From Ursus arctos (Eukaryota; Chordata; Mammalia; Carnivora; Ursidae), in the NCBI RefSeq assembly GCF_023065955.2, contig NW_026622763.1, forward strand, positions 79,093,299-79,157,298: a stretch of DNA of 64,000 nucleotides. Direction: 5' to 3'. The notes below the pieces were generated by a model, which searched no databases, was not told the origin of the DNA, and saw only the letters and a program-made list of their open reading frames with translations. The translations under genes were made by a program, and so were the position numbers. Below are positions 54,021 to 64,000 of the stretch, piece after piece. Each line of letters begins with the position of its first letter. Position 1 is the stretch's first letter.

Positions 54021-54636
54021 CTATATTAATTTGCTCAGACTGCCATAAGACAATACTATAGTATGCATGGCTTAAACCACACACATTCATTTTCTCATAG
54101 TTCTGGAAACTGGAAGTCCAAGATCAGATTGCCAGCAGAATTGGATTCTGGTGAGGCCTCTTTTCCTGGCTTGTAGATGGCCACCTTCTGGCTATATCCT
54201 TACATGGCCCTTTCTCTGTGAAAGACTGAGAGATCTCTGGTGTCTCTTCCTCTTTTTTTTTTTTTTTTTTAAGATTTTATTTATTTATTCGACAGAGAGA
54301 CAGCCAGCGAGAGAGGGAACACAAGCAGGGGGAGTGGGAGAGGAAGAAGCAGGCTCATAGAGGAAGAGCCTGATGTGGGGCTCGATCCCATAACACCGGG
54401 ATCACGCCCTGAGCCGAAGGCAGACGCTTAACCGCTGTGCCACCCAGGCGCCCCCGCTGTGCCACCCAGGCACCCCTTTCTTCCTCTTCTTATAAGGACA
54501 CCAGTACTACTGGATTAGGGCCCCACCCTTATAATACCATTTAACCTTAATTATCTCCTTAAACGCTATTTCTCCAAATATGGGGGATTGAGACTTCAAC
54601 ATTATGAATTGTGGAGGGACACAATTCAGTCAATAA
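54021..54636 (-). mobile_element. MST/MLT1-type LTR, antisense, split by a SINE
   Basis: TTAATTTGCTCAGACTGCCA, GGCTTAAACCACACACATTC, TCTCATAGTTCTGGAAACTG, AGCAGAATTGGATTCTGGTG and, after the SINE, CTTATAAGGACACCAGTACT and GGAGGGACACAATTCAGTCA. These are the reversed landmarks of an MaLR LTR. Confidence 0.88.
54254..54476 (-). mobile_element. Can-SINE, young subfamily, antisense, with doubled head
   Basis: T-run, AAGATTTTATTTATTTATTC, CAGCCAGCGAGAGAGGGAAC and then the head end twice: CGCTGTGCCACCCAGGCGCC at 54433 and CGCTGTGCCACCCAGGCACC at 54455. The flanks TCTTCCTCTT (54244-54253) and TCTTCCTCTT (from 54479) form the duplication. Confidence 0.95.
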
Positions 54637-54639
54637 AAC

Positions 54640-54815
54640 CATCTTCCATCACAATGGAAGGAAATTAAAAATCAATAACAGAAAAAACTTGGGGAAATTC
54701 ACAAATATGTGGAAATTAAACAAAACATTCCCAATAACAAATGGATCAAAGAAAAAAAACACAATGGAGATCATAAGATACTTTGAGATGAATAAAAATG
54801 AAAACAAACATAGCA
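54640..54815 (+). mobile_element. L1 ORF2 fragment, sense
   Basis: ATTAAAAATCAATAACAGAA, AATTCACAAATATGTGGAAA, TTAAACAAAACATTCCCAAT and AAATGGATCAAAGAAAAAAA are ORF2 words. Non-coding. Confidence 0.75.
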
Positions 54816-54949
54816 AAATTATGGGATGCAGATACAGCAGTGGAGAAATTTTGCTCTATCTACATGGTTTGAAATTCATTAGAATGCATTCAAGTGCAAT
54901 AATATTAGTTTTCTAAAGTTACTAATTGTGAAACATTTGCCAGTTCCTT

Positions 54950-55072
54950 CAATTAACAGTTGGAGACGCAGATGCCCAGAAATGTTGAACAACTTTCCCA
55001 CAGTCACACCATTAGCTAGTGGAGACTCAGGAAAATCAGGGACTCCAAGTTCCTGTATTATTTGTGGACCCA
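54950..55072 (-). repeat. MIR fragment, antisense
   Basis: GAAATGTTGAACAACTTTCC, CACAGTCACACCATTAGCTA and GTGGAGACTCAGG follow the inverted MIR order. Confidence 0.55.
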
Positions 55073-55079
55073 TCCCACA

Positions 55080-56272
55080 TCCTTTCCTTCTCCATCACAC
55101 TTTGAATATTCAAATAATATTTTCTTTACTGCCACAGTGAATGTGCATTGACTTTATCTTTCCACTAGAGCATTAGTTCATAAAGTGTAAAGACTTCCTT
55201 GTTTCTCTGGATGGGTTAACATGGCATTTTGAAGGGGAATTATGAACGTGTATATGGGGTACCCATTATATTGCAGGCTAGGCAGTAGAGATGGAGGAGG
55301 TTAGTCAAAGTCTAGTAGGTGCTCAATTAATTCTTTGTTGATTAAGTAAATGGATGGTGAGGCCGACAACTGGACAGTCCTGCCTACTTAACAGCACTTG
55401 CTAGATTTATTGAAATACTTTTAAACATCATATGAAAAAGCTCAGAATGAAGAGCTAATTAGCCATTATTCCAACAATATATTGTAACTACTAGCGACCA
55501 TCCCAAACTTGCCCTTTTAGACCAAAAAAATCTAAAATAGAATTAAGGGAAGCTTTTACCATCGGACTGGTAATTTCCACTACAAATGAGATTATGTACT
55601 TCTCAGTGGGTATATCCTAGGGGATACTTCCTATGCTTTGAAAAATAAACATAAAAAAGACTTATTTTTTAAATATTGACAGTAGCAACAGAAAATTCAC
55701 CCCTGGTTTGGAAGGTAAATTCAAGTACAGACACAATGCTAAAATATACACAGGCATAGGAAGAACCCCGTAAGAAGTGGATTATACTTCAGACAGTGTT
55801 GGTCAGGTCTTTCTAAAGAGCAGCAGGACCTAGGCCTTTCCTAACTCTGCCGCCACCAGACACACATGTCCAGATGGTAGGGGTTGTGCTGAGGCTCAGT
55901 GGAGCTGTGACACAATGGCTATTCTTCTCTGTGAGCTCTGAGTGTCGGGCTTCTGCCAAATGTAGTTCTGGGAAGGCTCTCCCCATTTGCTTTCAGAGGC
56001 TCCCCTGTCTCTCGATGCTTGGTGGATATCTTCCCCCTAAGCAAGAAGAAAAGCTCCGTTACTGACAAGCTCAGTTGCAAAGGATAACTCTGGGAAGGCT
56101 GGACAACCATTCGTGGGTGACAAGAGGCATCAGAAAAGGGACCCAAAGTCAGGGCGTCACGGAAACATAGAGCCTAAAGAAGCATTTTCAGTACTTCAGA
56201 GTGGAGGATGGCCCAAGTCACTGAATTCAGGCTTTCAGAGATCTTAACTTAGAACTTGCTAATAAACATTTA
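55080..56272. other. No recognised feature
   Basis: No gene or clear repeat. The frames at 55874-56065 and 55919-56146 overlap on opposite strands without motif. Confidence 0.4.
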
Positions 56273-56279
56273 TTGACTG

Positions 56280-56735
56280 TTTTAGTCGGGACTGAATATG
56301 TTATACCTCAGTAAAAACCAACCCCAAATGTCTTCCTGGGTTATAACGACAAAGTTCCATTCCTTGTTCATGCGAGGCGTTTATCACAGCTTGGCAGAGA
56401 CCTCCGCCCATTGTAGTTGCTCGGATTCCCAGGATAATGGAGCTGCCACTGTGTCAAACACCGGTCACCACGTCAGAGGAAAGATGGCTCTGGAGGGTCT
56501 TGTCCTGGTAACTACATGGTTTCGCCGGAAGCAACACATATCACCTCCACTCACAACTCATTCAACAGAACTAGTCCCATGGCTCCACGCAATCTCAAGC
56601 GGGCAGGGGGTGCCATCCTACCATGTGCCCAAAGTGAGAGCGCCAGAAATAGTTGGGCAACAGCATCAGTGACCTTTGCAGCCATGGCAGTGATCATCGA
56701 GACAGAACAGAACTTCCAGCCACTTTAGTAAACCC
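56280..56735 (-). repeat. Old MER/LTR-type repeat, antisense
   Basis: TTCCATTCCTTGTTCATGCG, GAAGCAACACATATCACCTC, ACTCACAACTCATTCAACAG, GGGTGCCATCCTACCATGTG and AGAAATAGTTGGGCAACAGC follow the order of a common old mammalian element that I cannot name with confidence. The 124-codon frame 56298-56672 is this repeat. Confidence 0.5.
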
Positions 56736-56754
56736 CTGCCTAGGCATCATCAAA

Positions 56755-56832
56755 CCTCCACCACTAAATGTCTAAGAACCTGCTATGTGCCAGGCTCTGC
56801 ATTACTAAACTCCAGACATTTATCCCAATATT
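56755..56832 (-). repeat. L2 tip, antisense
   Basis: TAAGAACCTGCTATGTGCCA then GGCTCTGCATTACTAAACTC is the reversed L2 end. Confidence 0.5.
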
Positions 56833-56834
56833 TT

Positions 56835-57800
56835 GTGGTCTTTCCTGTCCTGTCATTTTCAGCTTATCATTTACCTACCGGCAGGCAATTTAGGACATAG
56901 CTTCTGTGTCTCTCTTGATTGCAGAACCCACCGTGTAGATAAGCTGTGACTAAGTAATCAGTTCACCTGAAAATTGCAGGCAGAGTACCTTCAAACAGGT
57001 TCTGCTACAATAGAATATGGGACTTAACATGATTTGGAGTTTAATAGCTGTCAAGACAGGGTTACAAACTCAAAAGCCCGCGGGGGACAGACAGGGAACA
57101 GGAAGGCATGGAGAGGTTAACCGGAGTAGGACAGGAATGATGGGGGCTAAGCTGAAGGGGACAGAACATGGCCTATCTAAAAAAAGCAGAGGTTCTCATC
57201 CGGAGTCTTATGTGAAATCTTGGTTTTGAATTTTGGCTAAAAAAAAAAAAAAAATCGAAATTACACTTTTTAAATTACATGCTGTGAACCAAATAAAGCA
57301 TATCATAAGCCAGGTTTCACTGCAGGCGACGCGTTTGTACCCTCTGCAAAGAGGTTGGGTTATTAATGCCCGCCCCACAGGGCCGATTATTTCCTGTTCG
57401 GTGCCACTTCCTCTAAGGAGCGGGGGCTGGAGCTTTCGTTTAGATCCTGCCATTGGGTTAATGATGGAAGGGACATGTGAGGGCACAGGCTGGGAGTACG
57501 CAGGGTTGGGTTTGGATTTTTGAAAGAAAGGGCCACGAGTACATGGGGCTTACCTTGATGAACTGATCATCCTTCTAGAGAAATACCACTCTAACAGATT
57601 TGAAGGACGTGTGTTAGTCATAGCTAATATCTCCTTTTAAACACAGGGAGTACGGAAACATATTTGTAAGTAAACGACAGCATCCCGTTACAGGTAGTAC
57701 GGAGCTTCTCACTAAGTTGTACTGTGATGAGTTTATAGCTCAGCCCGTGAACTTCCTCAAGCGTGAGCCTCAGCTCCAAGCTCCTCCTCAGAATATATGT
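56835..57800. other. Repeat-poor stretch, CpG-containing
   Basis: No repeat recognised. Around 57320-57440 several CpGs occur (AGGCGACGCGTTTG, GGGCCGATTATTTCC). Frames on both strands overlap. It could be conserved non-coding DNA. Confidence 0.4.
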
Positions 57801-57804
57801 GTAG

Positions 57805-58030
57805 TCTCGCTTAGTGGTTTCAGAACGTGGAATATGAAGCCAAGTCCACCTTCATTGGCGGTGTGAGCTTTGGTAAGTGGCTTAACTTCTCTGTGCCTCA
57901 GTTTCCTTATCAGAAAAATGAGGATAATAATGGCACCTTCCTCCTCGACAACTCCATGAGTCAATAATACACATAAACTGCTTAGAATCCTGACAGGCAC
58001 AAATGAAGCATTCAGTCCAAGTATTTTAAC
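57805..58030 (+). repeat. MIR SINE
   Basis: CGCTTAGTGGTTTCAGAACG, TGGTAAGTGGCTTAACTTCT, CTGTGCCTCAGTTTCCTTAT, ATGAGGATAATAATGGCACC and CTTAGAATCCTGACAGGCAC in MIR order. Well preserved. Confidence 0.85.
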
Positions 58031-58039
58031 TTAGTTTCT

Positions 58040-58770
58040 TAATTCTTCCTTATTCACTCAGACGCTCCTATGTTGTCATTCTTTGCTAGAGACCAAACAC
58101 TTCAATTTTTTTTCCCAACAAACTCTGTCCTTGACAGCAATTCTTTGAGTGTTATGAAAGTCTTCCAAAACAGAGGACGAGGAACCGGCGATCGTAAAAT
58201 CTCACCAGGATGGTCTCTCCGTGGTTGGGGTTTTCATTACCATGTCACAACATGGTTCTTGTCAGTAGTTCTGAGAGAACCCAAAGCTTGCTCCCTTTTC
58301 TCAGTGGGAGACTCCCACCCCACACCCTGCTCCTCTGCAGATGCTTTAAAATGCACTTGAACACCACAGACCAATCAGTTAGCCAAGTAAACAATAATTT
58401 CTTCACAGGGGACTCCTGAGGGATCTGTGGTATTTTGATGATCTGCAGCCATGGAAACAGCAGATGAAGTGTTTGGGTCGTTGGAATGCTTTTAACTCAT
58501 GCTTCCTGCGGCAAAGACTACTAATTGCTTCTCAGTAGACTTTCTCCCCTTCTTTTTAAGAAATTTTTAGCTAAGCACATTGCTGCCCCACTAAAACATT
58601 TCTCTTGAACTTAATGTTGCTATGTGAAAGTTTTGGCCAAAGAGATGTGGGCAGGTATGCTGCTAGCCTTCCAGGGGTTCTTAAAGGAAGAGTACCAATC
58701 CTTCCTTCAACCTTTTCTCTATCATGGTATCTTGAATGTGGATATAATGGCTGGAACTCCAGCAGCTATT
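58040..58770. other. No recognised feature
   Basis: No gene or clear repeat. The 96- and 69-codon frames at 58070 and 58210 overlap and show no motif. Confidence 0.4.
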
Positions 58771-58774
58771 TTAG

Positions 58775-59250
58775 ACTATGAGGTTTAAGACAACAATTCT
58801 CCAAATGTAGAATGAGGACACATGGCATTCCTGAAACCCTTGGACAAGAGATTCACAGGCTTCAGTTTCCTTTTCCAATCCCATGTCTGTGTAAAGCCTA
58901 GAATTTTCTTCTGAGACTTCAACCAAAACAATACATTGCAATAGATTGCATGTAGTAGAAGATATCTGCTTCAAGTGAGCCAGATAGTGATTTACAAATA
59001 TGTAAAACAATAGTACTTTTCTCACTAAATTTTTTTTAGTTTTAGAGAACATTATTTTTCATAAGTCTGTGTTATTAATGTTTACATGCAATGGGTTTAT
59101 TGTCATTTTAAAATGGATTAATAAGTGTGCAAAATAATTCTGTTTTCATTTCTAATATGCTAACCTACATTAAAAAAAGTCTTTGGGGGCCTTAATAGTT
59201 TTTAAGGGCATAAAGGGATCCTAAAAACCAAAAAGCTTGAAAATTGGGCT
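58775..59250. repeat. Probable hAT-type MER element
   Basis: Ends with GGGATCCTAAAAACCAAAAA and GCTTGAAAATTGG, which resembles the GGACCC..AAAGTTTGAGAACC end of a Charlie-type element. The start ACAATTCTCCAAATGTAGAA may be its other end. Confidence 0.4.
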
Positions 59251-59254
59251 AGTC

Positions 59255-60660
59255 CTACTTTCTAGGTAGAGGGATGAGCTACAAAAAGCCTGACTTAAAA
59301 TCTACTTCTTTTTATTTGAGCAAAAATTAAGCTTCTATTATACATAAGCCATTATCATTAGAAGAATTTGTTATATCCAGCCAAACCAGTTTTTAACAGA
59401 TACATTCATACTTTGTTCTTTCATTTGAGACCACGGCTAAGCATACAACGAAGCAATTAAAAGCCGAAGATATTTTGAGAAACTCCCTTGGTTGAGAACC
59501 CTAGTTGAAAGAAGACAGTGTGAAGCATGCGATCCTGGCCTTTCTGATACCTGAAATGTCACCAATGTCTGGTTGCAGATTCTTCAGAAGCTCTGCATTC
59601 AGTTAGTCTTTCCTGACTCCTCACCTGGTTTTAAGGACACAGAACTGGCTCCAGCAGCCGGTGTAGGGGAGGCAGGGAGAATGGAGGCCGATTCTTGGGT
59701 GTTGAGACCAGGTTCCGTCACAGGGCTGCCCCAGTGCCCTTGGCCAAGGACCAGCTGGGGTAGAGCAGAGGTGGTGCCCCTGGGAAAGCTGCCCTCAGTC
59801 TCCAAGGCTTCTCCTCTCCGTTTCCTGCCTTCACAAAAGGCCCACAGGAACCCCAGAAGCTGGTTACTGTCAGGAAGTAATGGACACAGATTCTAGGGCC
59901 CTGGGAAAGGGGGGCGAACGAGGACAGGGGAGGTCCTTCGATGTGAGCATAAGCCTCTTTCCCTTGGGGGAAAAGAACAGCAAAAGCTTCCTGTGAAGTG
60001 AAACCCACTTTCTGCACCAAAAGGGAGAGACTCTGGTCTGCAGTAGAAAGTATACATAATTCTCTTTTATAACGGAAGACCCAGCAAATGGGCTGGACTT
60101 GTTACAATTCACAGAGCTGAAACCCATCATTTCTAAAATTCAATTTGCTGCTGGAATTTAAGCCTGATTTTGTTGAACACTCAATAGAACAAAGCAGGAT
60201 TTTTTTTCCCCGTATATTTGCAAGCTTATTTTAAGTAATACGTTTAAAATCATAACTCTCTTGAGAATAACATGGCAAATTTGCTTTTTTTTAAAGCCCA
60301 TCTGAAAATACATCAAATCACTGCATTTTTGTCCAGTCTAGATTTTCTTTCCTTTCTTTGCATTGCTGTGAATCCTTATCTGTTCTGTTCACCACTGTAC
60401 CTCCAGAACCTACAATAATATTGTGCTGGGACCAGGCTAGAAATGCTGTCTGATGGTCAGTTTGCCATCATCAAAAGGAGTCATCACGCTTCTGCAAGAG
60501 ATGTTTTGTGAGGTCCTTCAAATAGTCTAATGGCTATAAGCAAATTATTTGAGATTATTTAAATTTTGCATGGACAGGAATTAAATATTCAAGTGTAATA
60601 AATTTAATTGATTAAGAGATATTTTTCAGATGATACAGTAACAAAAAAAGCATATCATGA
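59255..60660. other. Repeat-poor stretch
   Basis: No clear repeat except a short L2-like segment near 60380-60440. 59640-59960 is GC-rich and open in several frames at once, including minus frames of 68 to 100 codons. None has a domain. No gene is called. Confidence 0.4.
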
Positions 60661-60679
60661 GAATGCACTTTTTAAAAAC

Positions 60680-60686
<7 letters not shown>

Positions 60687-60710
<24 letters not shown>

Positions 60711-60905
60711 TTTTTTAAAGATTTTATTTATTTATTTGACAGAGATAGAGACAGCCAGCGAGAGAGGGAACACAAGCAGGGGGAGTGGGAGAGGAAGAAG
60801 CAGGCTCATAGCGGAGGAGCCTGATGTGGGGCTCGATCCCACAATGCCGGGATCACGCCCTGAGCCGAAGGCAGACGCTTAACCGCTGTGCCACCCAGGT
60901 GCCCC
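60687..60905 (-). mobile_element. Can-SINE, young subfamily, antisense
   Basis: (TTTA)n start, AAAGATTTTATTTATTTATT, CAGCCAGCGAGAGAGGGAAC and the end GCCACCCAGGTGCCCC. Duplication TTAAAAACTTATTTA at 60672-60686 and TTAAAAACGTATTTA at 60906-60920, one mismatch. Confidence 0.95.
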
Positions 60906-60920
60906 TTAAAAACGTATTTA

Positions 60921-61245
60921 AATGATCAGTTCCCTCTATGGTTTCCCTTAGAAAGAAGCTGCTTTGTTCCAACTGAAATGGAGCCATCTCTCAAGGGCTG
61001 TGAAATGCATCATGGAGGGGTTGGTGAAGAACTCAGCCAGAGGAAGCTGTCCTTCTCCAAGTTAGATGCATCCCACTGGGGTGTTCAGAGCCCCCAGACT
61101 GGGGTGCTCACTCCCTCATTCGTCTCCAGCATCTGAGCAGACCCTCAGAGGATGATGTCTGCTCTGTTGAGCTCTATTTGTTGCCAAACATGCAATCTCC
61201 TAGCAGGCCCCTGGAGTGTCTAGAACTCAGAGTGACAGAGCAGGG
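60921..61245. other. No recognised feature
   Basis: No gene or clear repeat. Confidence 0.4.
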
Positions 61246-61246
61246 A

Positions 61247-61248
<2 letters not shown>

Positions 61249-61294
<46 letters not shown>
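61249..61294. repeat. (GT)n microsatellite, about 23 units
   Basis: Pure GT run followed by an impure GTTGTTCTGCGTTGTGCTGT segment. Confidence 0.98.
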
Positions 61295-61295
<1 letters not shown>

Positions 61296-61464
61296 GTTCT
61301 GCGTTGTGCTGTGTTGTGCAGTAGACTGCAGGGCTCCTAGGTAAAACAGGGGTGAGTCATGCCTCAGTCATGATCTGTGGAAAGAACTTAAAATAAGTGC
61401 CAGTGGGCTCTCAGAATTGTTGTTAAATGAGAGATTGGAAAGGTCATAGTAATAACGTTTGCAA

Positions 61465-61608
61465 TCTGAAAGAAAGCTCGGATATTACCTCTTATAAATG
61501 AGGAAACGGAGGCTTAGAGAGGTTAGATGACTTGCCCAGTGTCGCACCACAAGTCAGGACAGAGCCAGCCTACAGCCTGATTCTCATGGCTTTTAGCCAG
61601 TGCCCACT
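61465..61608 (-). repeat. MIR fragment, antisense
   Basis: ATAAATGAGGAAACGGAGGC, TTAGAGAGGTTAGATGACTT and GCCCAGTGTCGCACCACAAG are the reversed MIR core. Confidence 0.75.
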
Positions 61609-61659
61609 TCCCCGGGCCGCCCACCAAAGTGAGCCAGTAAGCAATAAAACAAAACTGGG

Positions 61660-61874
61660 TTGGGGGGGGGCCTGTGTGACTTAGTTGGGGTTAAGTGTCC
61701 GACGCTTGATTTGGGCTCAGGTCATGATCTCAAGGTTGTGAGACTGATCGAGCCCCACTACAGGCTCTGTGCTGGGTGTGGAGTCTGCTTAAGATTCTCT
61801 CCCTCCCTCTCCCTCAGCCCTGCCCCCCTTACCCACACATGTGCACACATGTGCACTCTCTCTAAAACAGAACA
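61660..61874 (+). mobile_element. Can-SINE, older subfamily
   Basis: It begins with a G-run (61662-61670) instead of the usual GGGGCACC, then GTGACTTAGTTGGGGTTAAG, GGGCTCAGGTCATGATCTCA, TGGGTGTGGAGTCTGCTTAA. Duplication AAACAAAACTGGG at 61647-61659 and GAACACAACTGGG at 61875-61887, diverged. Confidence 0.9.
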
Positions 61875-61889
61875 GAACACAACTGGGAA

Positions 61890-63060
61890 ATCGGGAGGAG
61901 GTGTTGTTAACAGAAGTGTTTCAAGGAAACTGGTACCGCTGGTATCAGGGAGGAATGGTCCTCCAGGGGCTGGGGTCTTCGTGGAGATGCACCCAAAGCT
62001 GGAGGCCCCACAGGAAGTAGAAAGAGGAAGCAGAAAATACTCTGTCTCTTCCTTCCTGTGACCCCCCCCTCTTGCCGGTAAAGGGAGCAGGGAAGAGGCA
62101 ATGACCTCTGGGAGTCCTGCCTACTCCTCTAGTGTGCTCAGCTCCTCATTTGCCCCAAACATAATGGACGTCCTTTAAGATCATCCACTTCCCTTTGCAC
62201 TCATTCAGTAGTCTCCAAGCAGCCCTCATACCTCAAACCTAATTCTATTTGCCATGTTGTTATTTCAGCCAAAGGGCAAAGAACTTTCTTTCTTTTCTTT
62301 TTTCTTCTTCTTTTTCTTCTTCTTCTTTTTTTAAATAGCTGGTCAACTGATCAACAAGGTGAAGGGAAAAAATCAATCAAAACAACTGAATTTTGTTAGT
62401 TCAGAGGTTTCACTTGCTTTTTTTGTAAATTAAGAATGAGGGACCTAAAACTTTTTGACGGATACAACAAATAAAGCACATATTTCAGTGTGACCATGGA
62501 GGATGCAGGTGTCAATGAGCGAGGGTCAGTCTCCCAGCGAGGGTCCTGGAGTTGCTTGGATTATTTTACAAGTTCCATATGAGGGTCATCTTTTACAACT
62601 AGATGTTTCTTTCCCCTTTCTTTTAGAAAAAGATAGAAGTAAATTCTAGCCCAGAGAAAAAAAGATATCTTGGCTTAGAATTAGGGAGAAAAAATAAAGA
62701 AATAAAAGGAGAGAGATCTAAAGCTCCCTCTTGCCGAGAACCTCCCTCCTGCTGTCTCTGGCAGTCCTGACCTCATCCCTGAGCATAAGCTTCCAGAGAA
62801 GCCCAGAAAGAACTCTCTTTACTGCTCAATTCTCAGATATGTGCACAGTTAAATTTGTTGATATCAATGGTTGCAGCAGAAGCTGACAGATATCGACATT
62901 TAGAAAAATGCTGCAAGCCAGATAAAAATGAGATTAAACCAGAGCAGTTCTGGGACCCAAAGTTTCCCCTGTTCCTGAGTATGGCTGACAGACACAGTAC
63001 GCAGACACGCAGTAGATACTATCAGGGTATTCTTATGTATGACACCAGTAGTGTGGTTAG
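61890..63060. other. Repeat-poor stretch
   Basis: A pyrimidine tract (TTC/TTTC)n runs from 62287 to 62333. No other feature recognised. Confidence 0.4.
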
Positions 63061-63081
63061 AAGGAGATTAAGCATAGTTTT

Positions 63082-63280
63082 TTTTTTTTTTTAAGATTTT
63101 ATTTATTTATTCAACAGAGATAGAGACAGCCAGCAAGAGAGAGAACACAAGCAGGGGGAGTGGGAGAGGAAGAAGCAGGCTCATAGTGGAGGAGCCTGAT
63201 GTGGGGCTCGATCCCATAACGCCGGGATCACGCCCTGAGCTGAAGGCAGACGCTTAACCGCTGTGACACCCAGGCGCCCC
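63082..63280 (-). mobile_element. Can-SINE, young subfamily, antisense
   Basis: T-run, AAGATTTTATTTATTTATTC, CAGCCAGCAAGAGAGAGAAC and the end GACACCCAGGCGCCCC. Duplication AGATTAAGCATAGTTTT at 63065-63081 and AGATTAGGCATAGTTTT at 63282-63298, one mismatch. Confidence 0.96.
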
Positions 63281-63299
63281 AAGATTAGGCATAGTTTTA

Positions 63300-63824
63300 G
63301 AAGATGCGTGCAGAAGTATGTAGGGGTGAAGTGATCATTATGTTTGCAACTTACTTTCAAGTGATTCAGCAAAAAAATTATAGATGTATATATGTGTATA
63401 CATACACACACAGATAAGCATAGATGATTAAACATAGAAATATGAAAAAAGTTAATTATTAAGTCTAGGTGGTGAGTATAAGGATGTTCTGTTTTTTCAA
63501 AGATTTCATGTTTGAAATTTTTCATAATGAAACTCAGGGAAAACCTACTGCTATTCATTTGGCAATCAGAGTTTTCCTCATCAACCACTAACATGGAATT
63601 GTTTTAGTACAGAAAGTCCTATTTCTCAAGTTGGCAAATTTGAACCAATTAACCAGAATCGAGGTGAGATAAAGAATTGACTTTCTAAAGCTGGCAAACT
63701 TGAGTTATCAAACCCTTGACGAGAGGTCATCATGATGAACGAAATACTGTGACATTCCAGCTACTCTAATATATGAAGGTCTGTCACACTGACTTAGGTA
63801 GAGGCAATATTCTCAGCTGTTCAT
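63300..63824. other. No recognised feature
   Basis: No gene or clear repeat. An impure TATA/CACA tract is at 63382-63412. Confidence 0.4.
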
Positions 63825-63925
63825 CCAGACCATAAGCACCTGCTGTAGGCCCTAGGATTGGGGAATAGGCACAGTCTACTCTCCAGAAGCTTCCAGACCA
63901 CAGAGGAGATGAGCTTGGGAACAAA
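63825..63925 (-). repeat. L2 fragment, antisense
   Basis: CACCTGCTGTAGGCCCTAGG, ATTGGGGAATAGGCACAGTC and CAGAAGCTTCCAGACCACAG fit the reversed L2 end. Confidence 0.5.
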
Positions 63926-64000
63926 TGTGGGCAGCGAAGTATGACTGGTGCAATGATTCAACAGGCACAAGGACGAGAGCGGAATGAAGGCCGCAGTGAT

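Noticed and set aside
59573..60130. Cluster of overlapping frames as a host exon
   Set aside because: Open on both strands at once, driven by GC content, with no domain and no convincing splice sites.

Overview
The window looks like 64 kb of intergenic or deep intronic DNA from a caniform carnivore. I find no host protein-coding gene or exon in it. The evidence for Carnivora is 21 copies of the tRNA-Lys-derived Can-SINE, whose head box reads GGGGCGCCTGGGTGGC and whose tail is (AAAT)n, plus carnivore-type L1 3' ends. The youngest SINE subfamily here has a CGGCGTTCTGGGATCGAGCC box and a long CCCTGCTTGTGTTCCCTCTC segment. This differs from the dog SINEC_Cf consensus and matches what I remember from bears and the giant panda. 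Ursidae is therefore my best guess; pinniped or other arctoid is possible.

All the short open reading frames in the window (about 60 to 214 codons) look like chance frames or the translated remains of repeats. The only frames with recognisable homology are mobile-element ones: an L1 ORF2 C-terminus (49502-49768, minus), an ERVL pol remnant (16934-17242, minus) and a HAL1/L1 ORF1-like remnant (52669-52950, plus). The one RNA gene-like feature is a diverged U6 snRNA pseudogene at 29330-29435.

Layout. 1-3.9 kb: repeat-poor. 3.9-6.5 kb: old L2 and MIR. 7.9-10.1 kb: two copies of an unnamed old repeat with two Can-SINEs between them. 11.1 kb: a 52-bp L1 stub. 13.7-16.5 kb: L1 remnants carrying a nested pair of SINEs. 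16.9-19.5 kb: an antisense ERVL/MaLR stack cut by an LTR and a SINE. 19.5-20.5 kb: hAT-type fragments and a short L1 end. 23.3-27.3 kb and 29.5-32.6 kb: repeat-poor islands, the second with a perfect RFX X-box. 33-36.5 kb: an L1 tangle. 36.8-47.7 kb: four MLT1-like LTRs, all on the plus strand. 44.8-45.3 kb: a palindromic DNA transposon inside a MIR. 48.8-49.95 kb: a Can-SINE split by an L1 that carries a 3'-transduced LTR segment. 50.2-54.8 kb: L1, HAL1 and MaLR. 55-64 kb: sparse old repeats and three or more SINEs.

No genes act together here. The main value of the window is its insertion history, which can be read from target-site duplications, and the repeat-poor islands that may hold regulatory DNA. 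I found no convincing new biological system. Family names come from my memory of consensus sequences, not from a database search.
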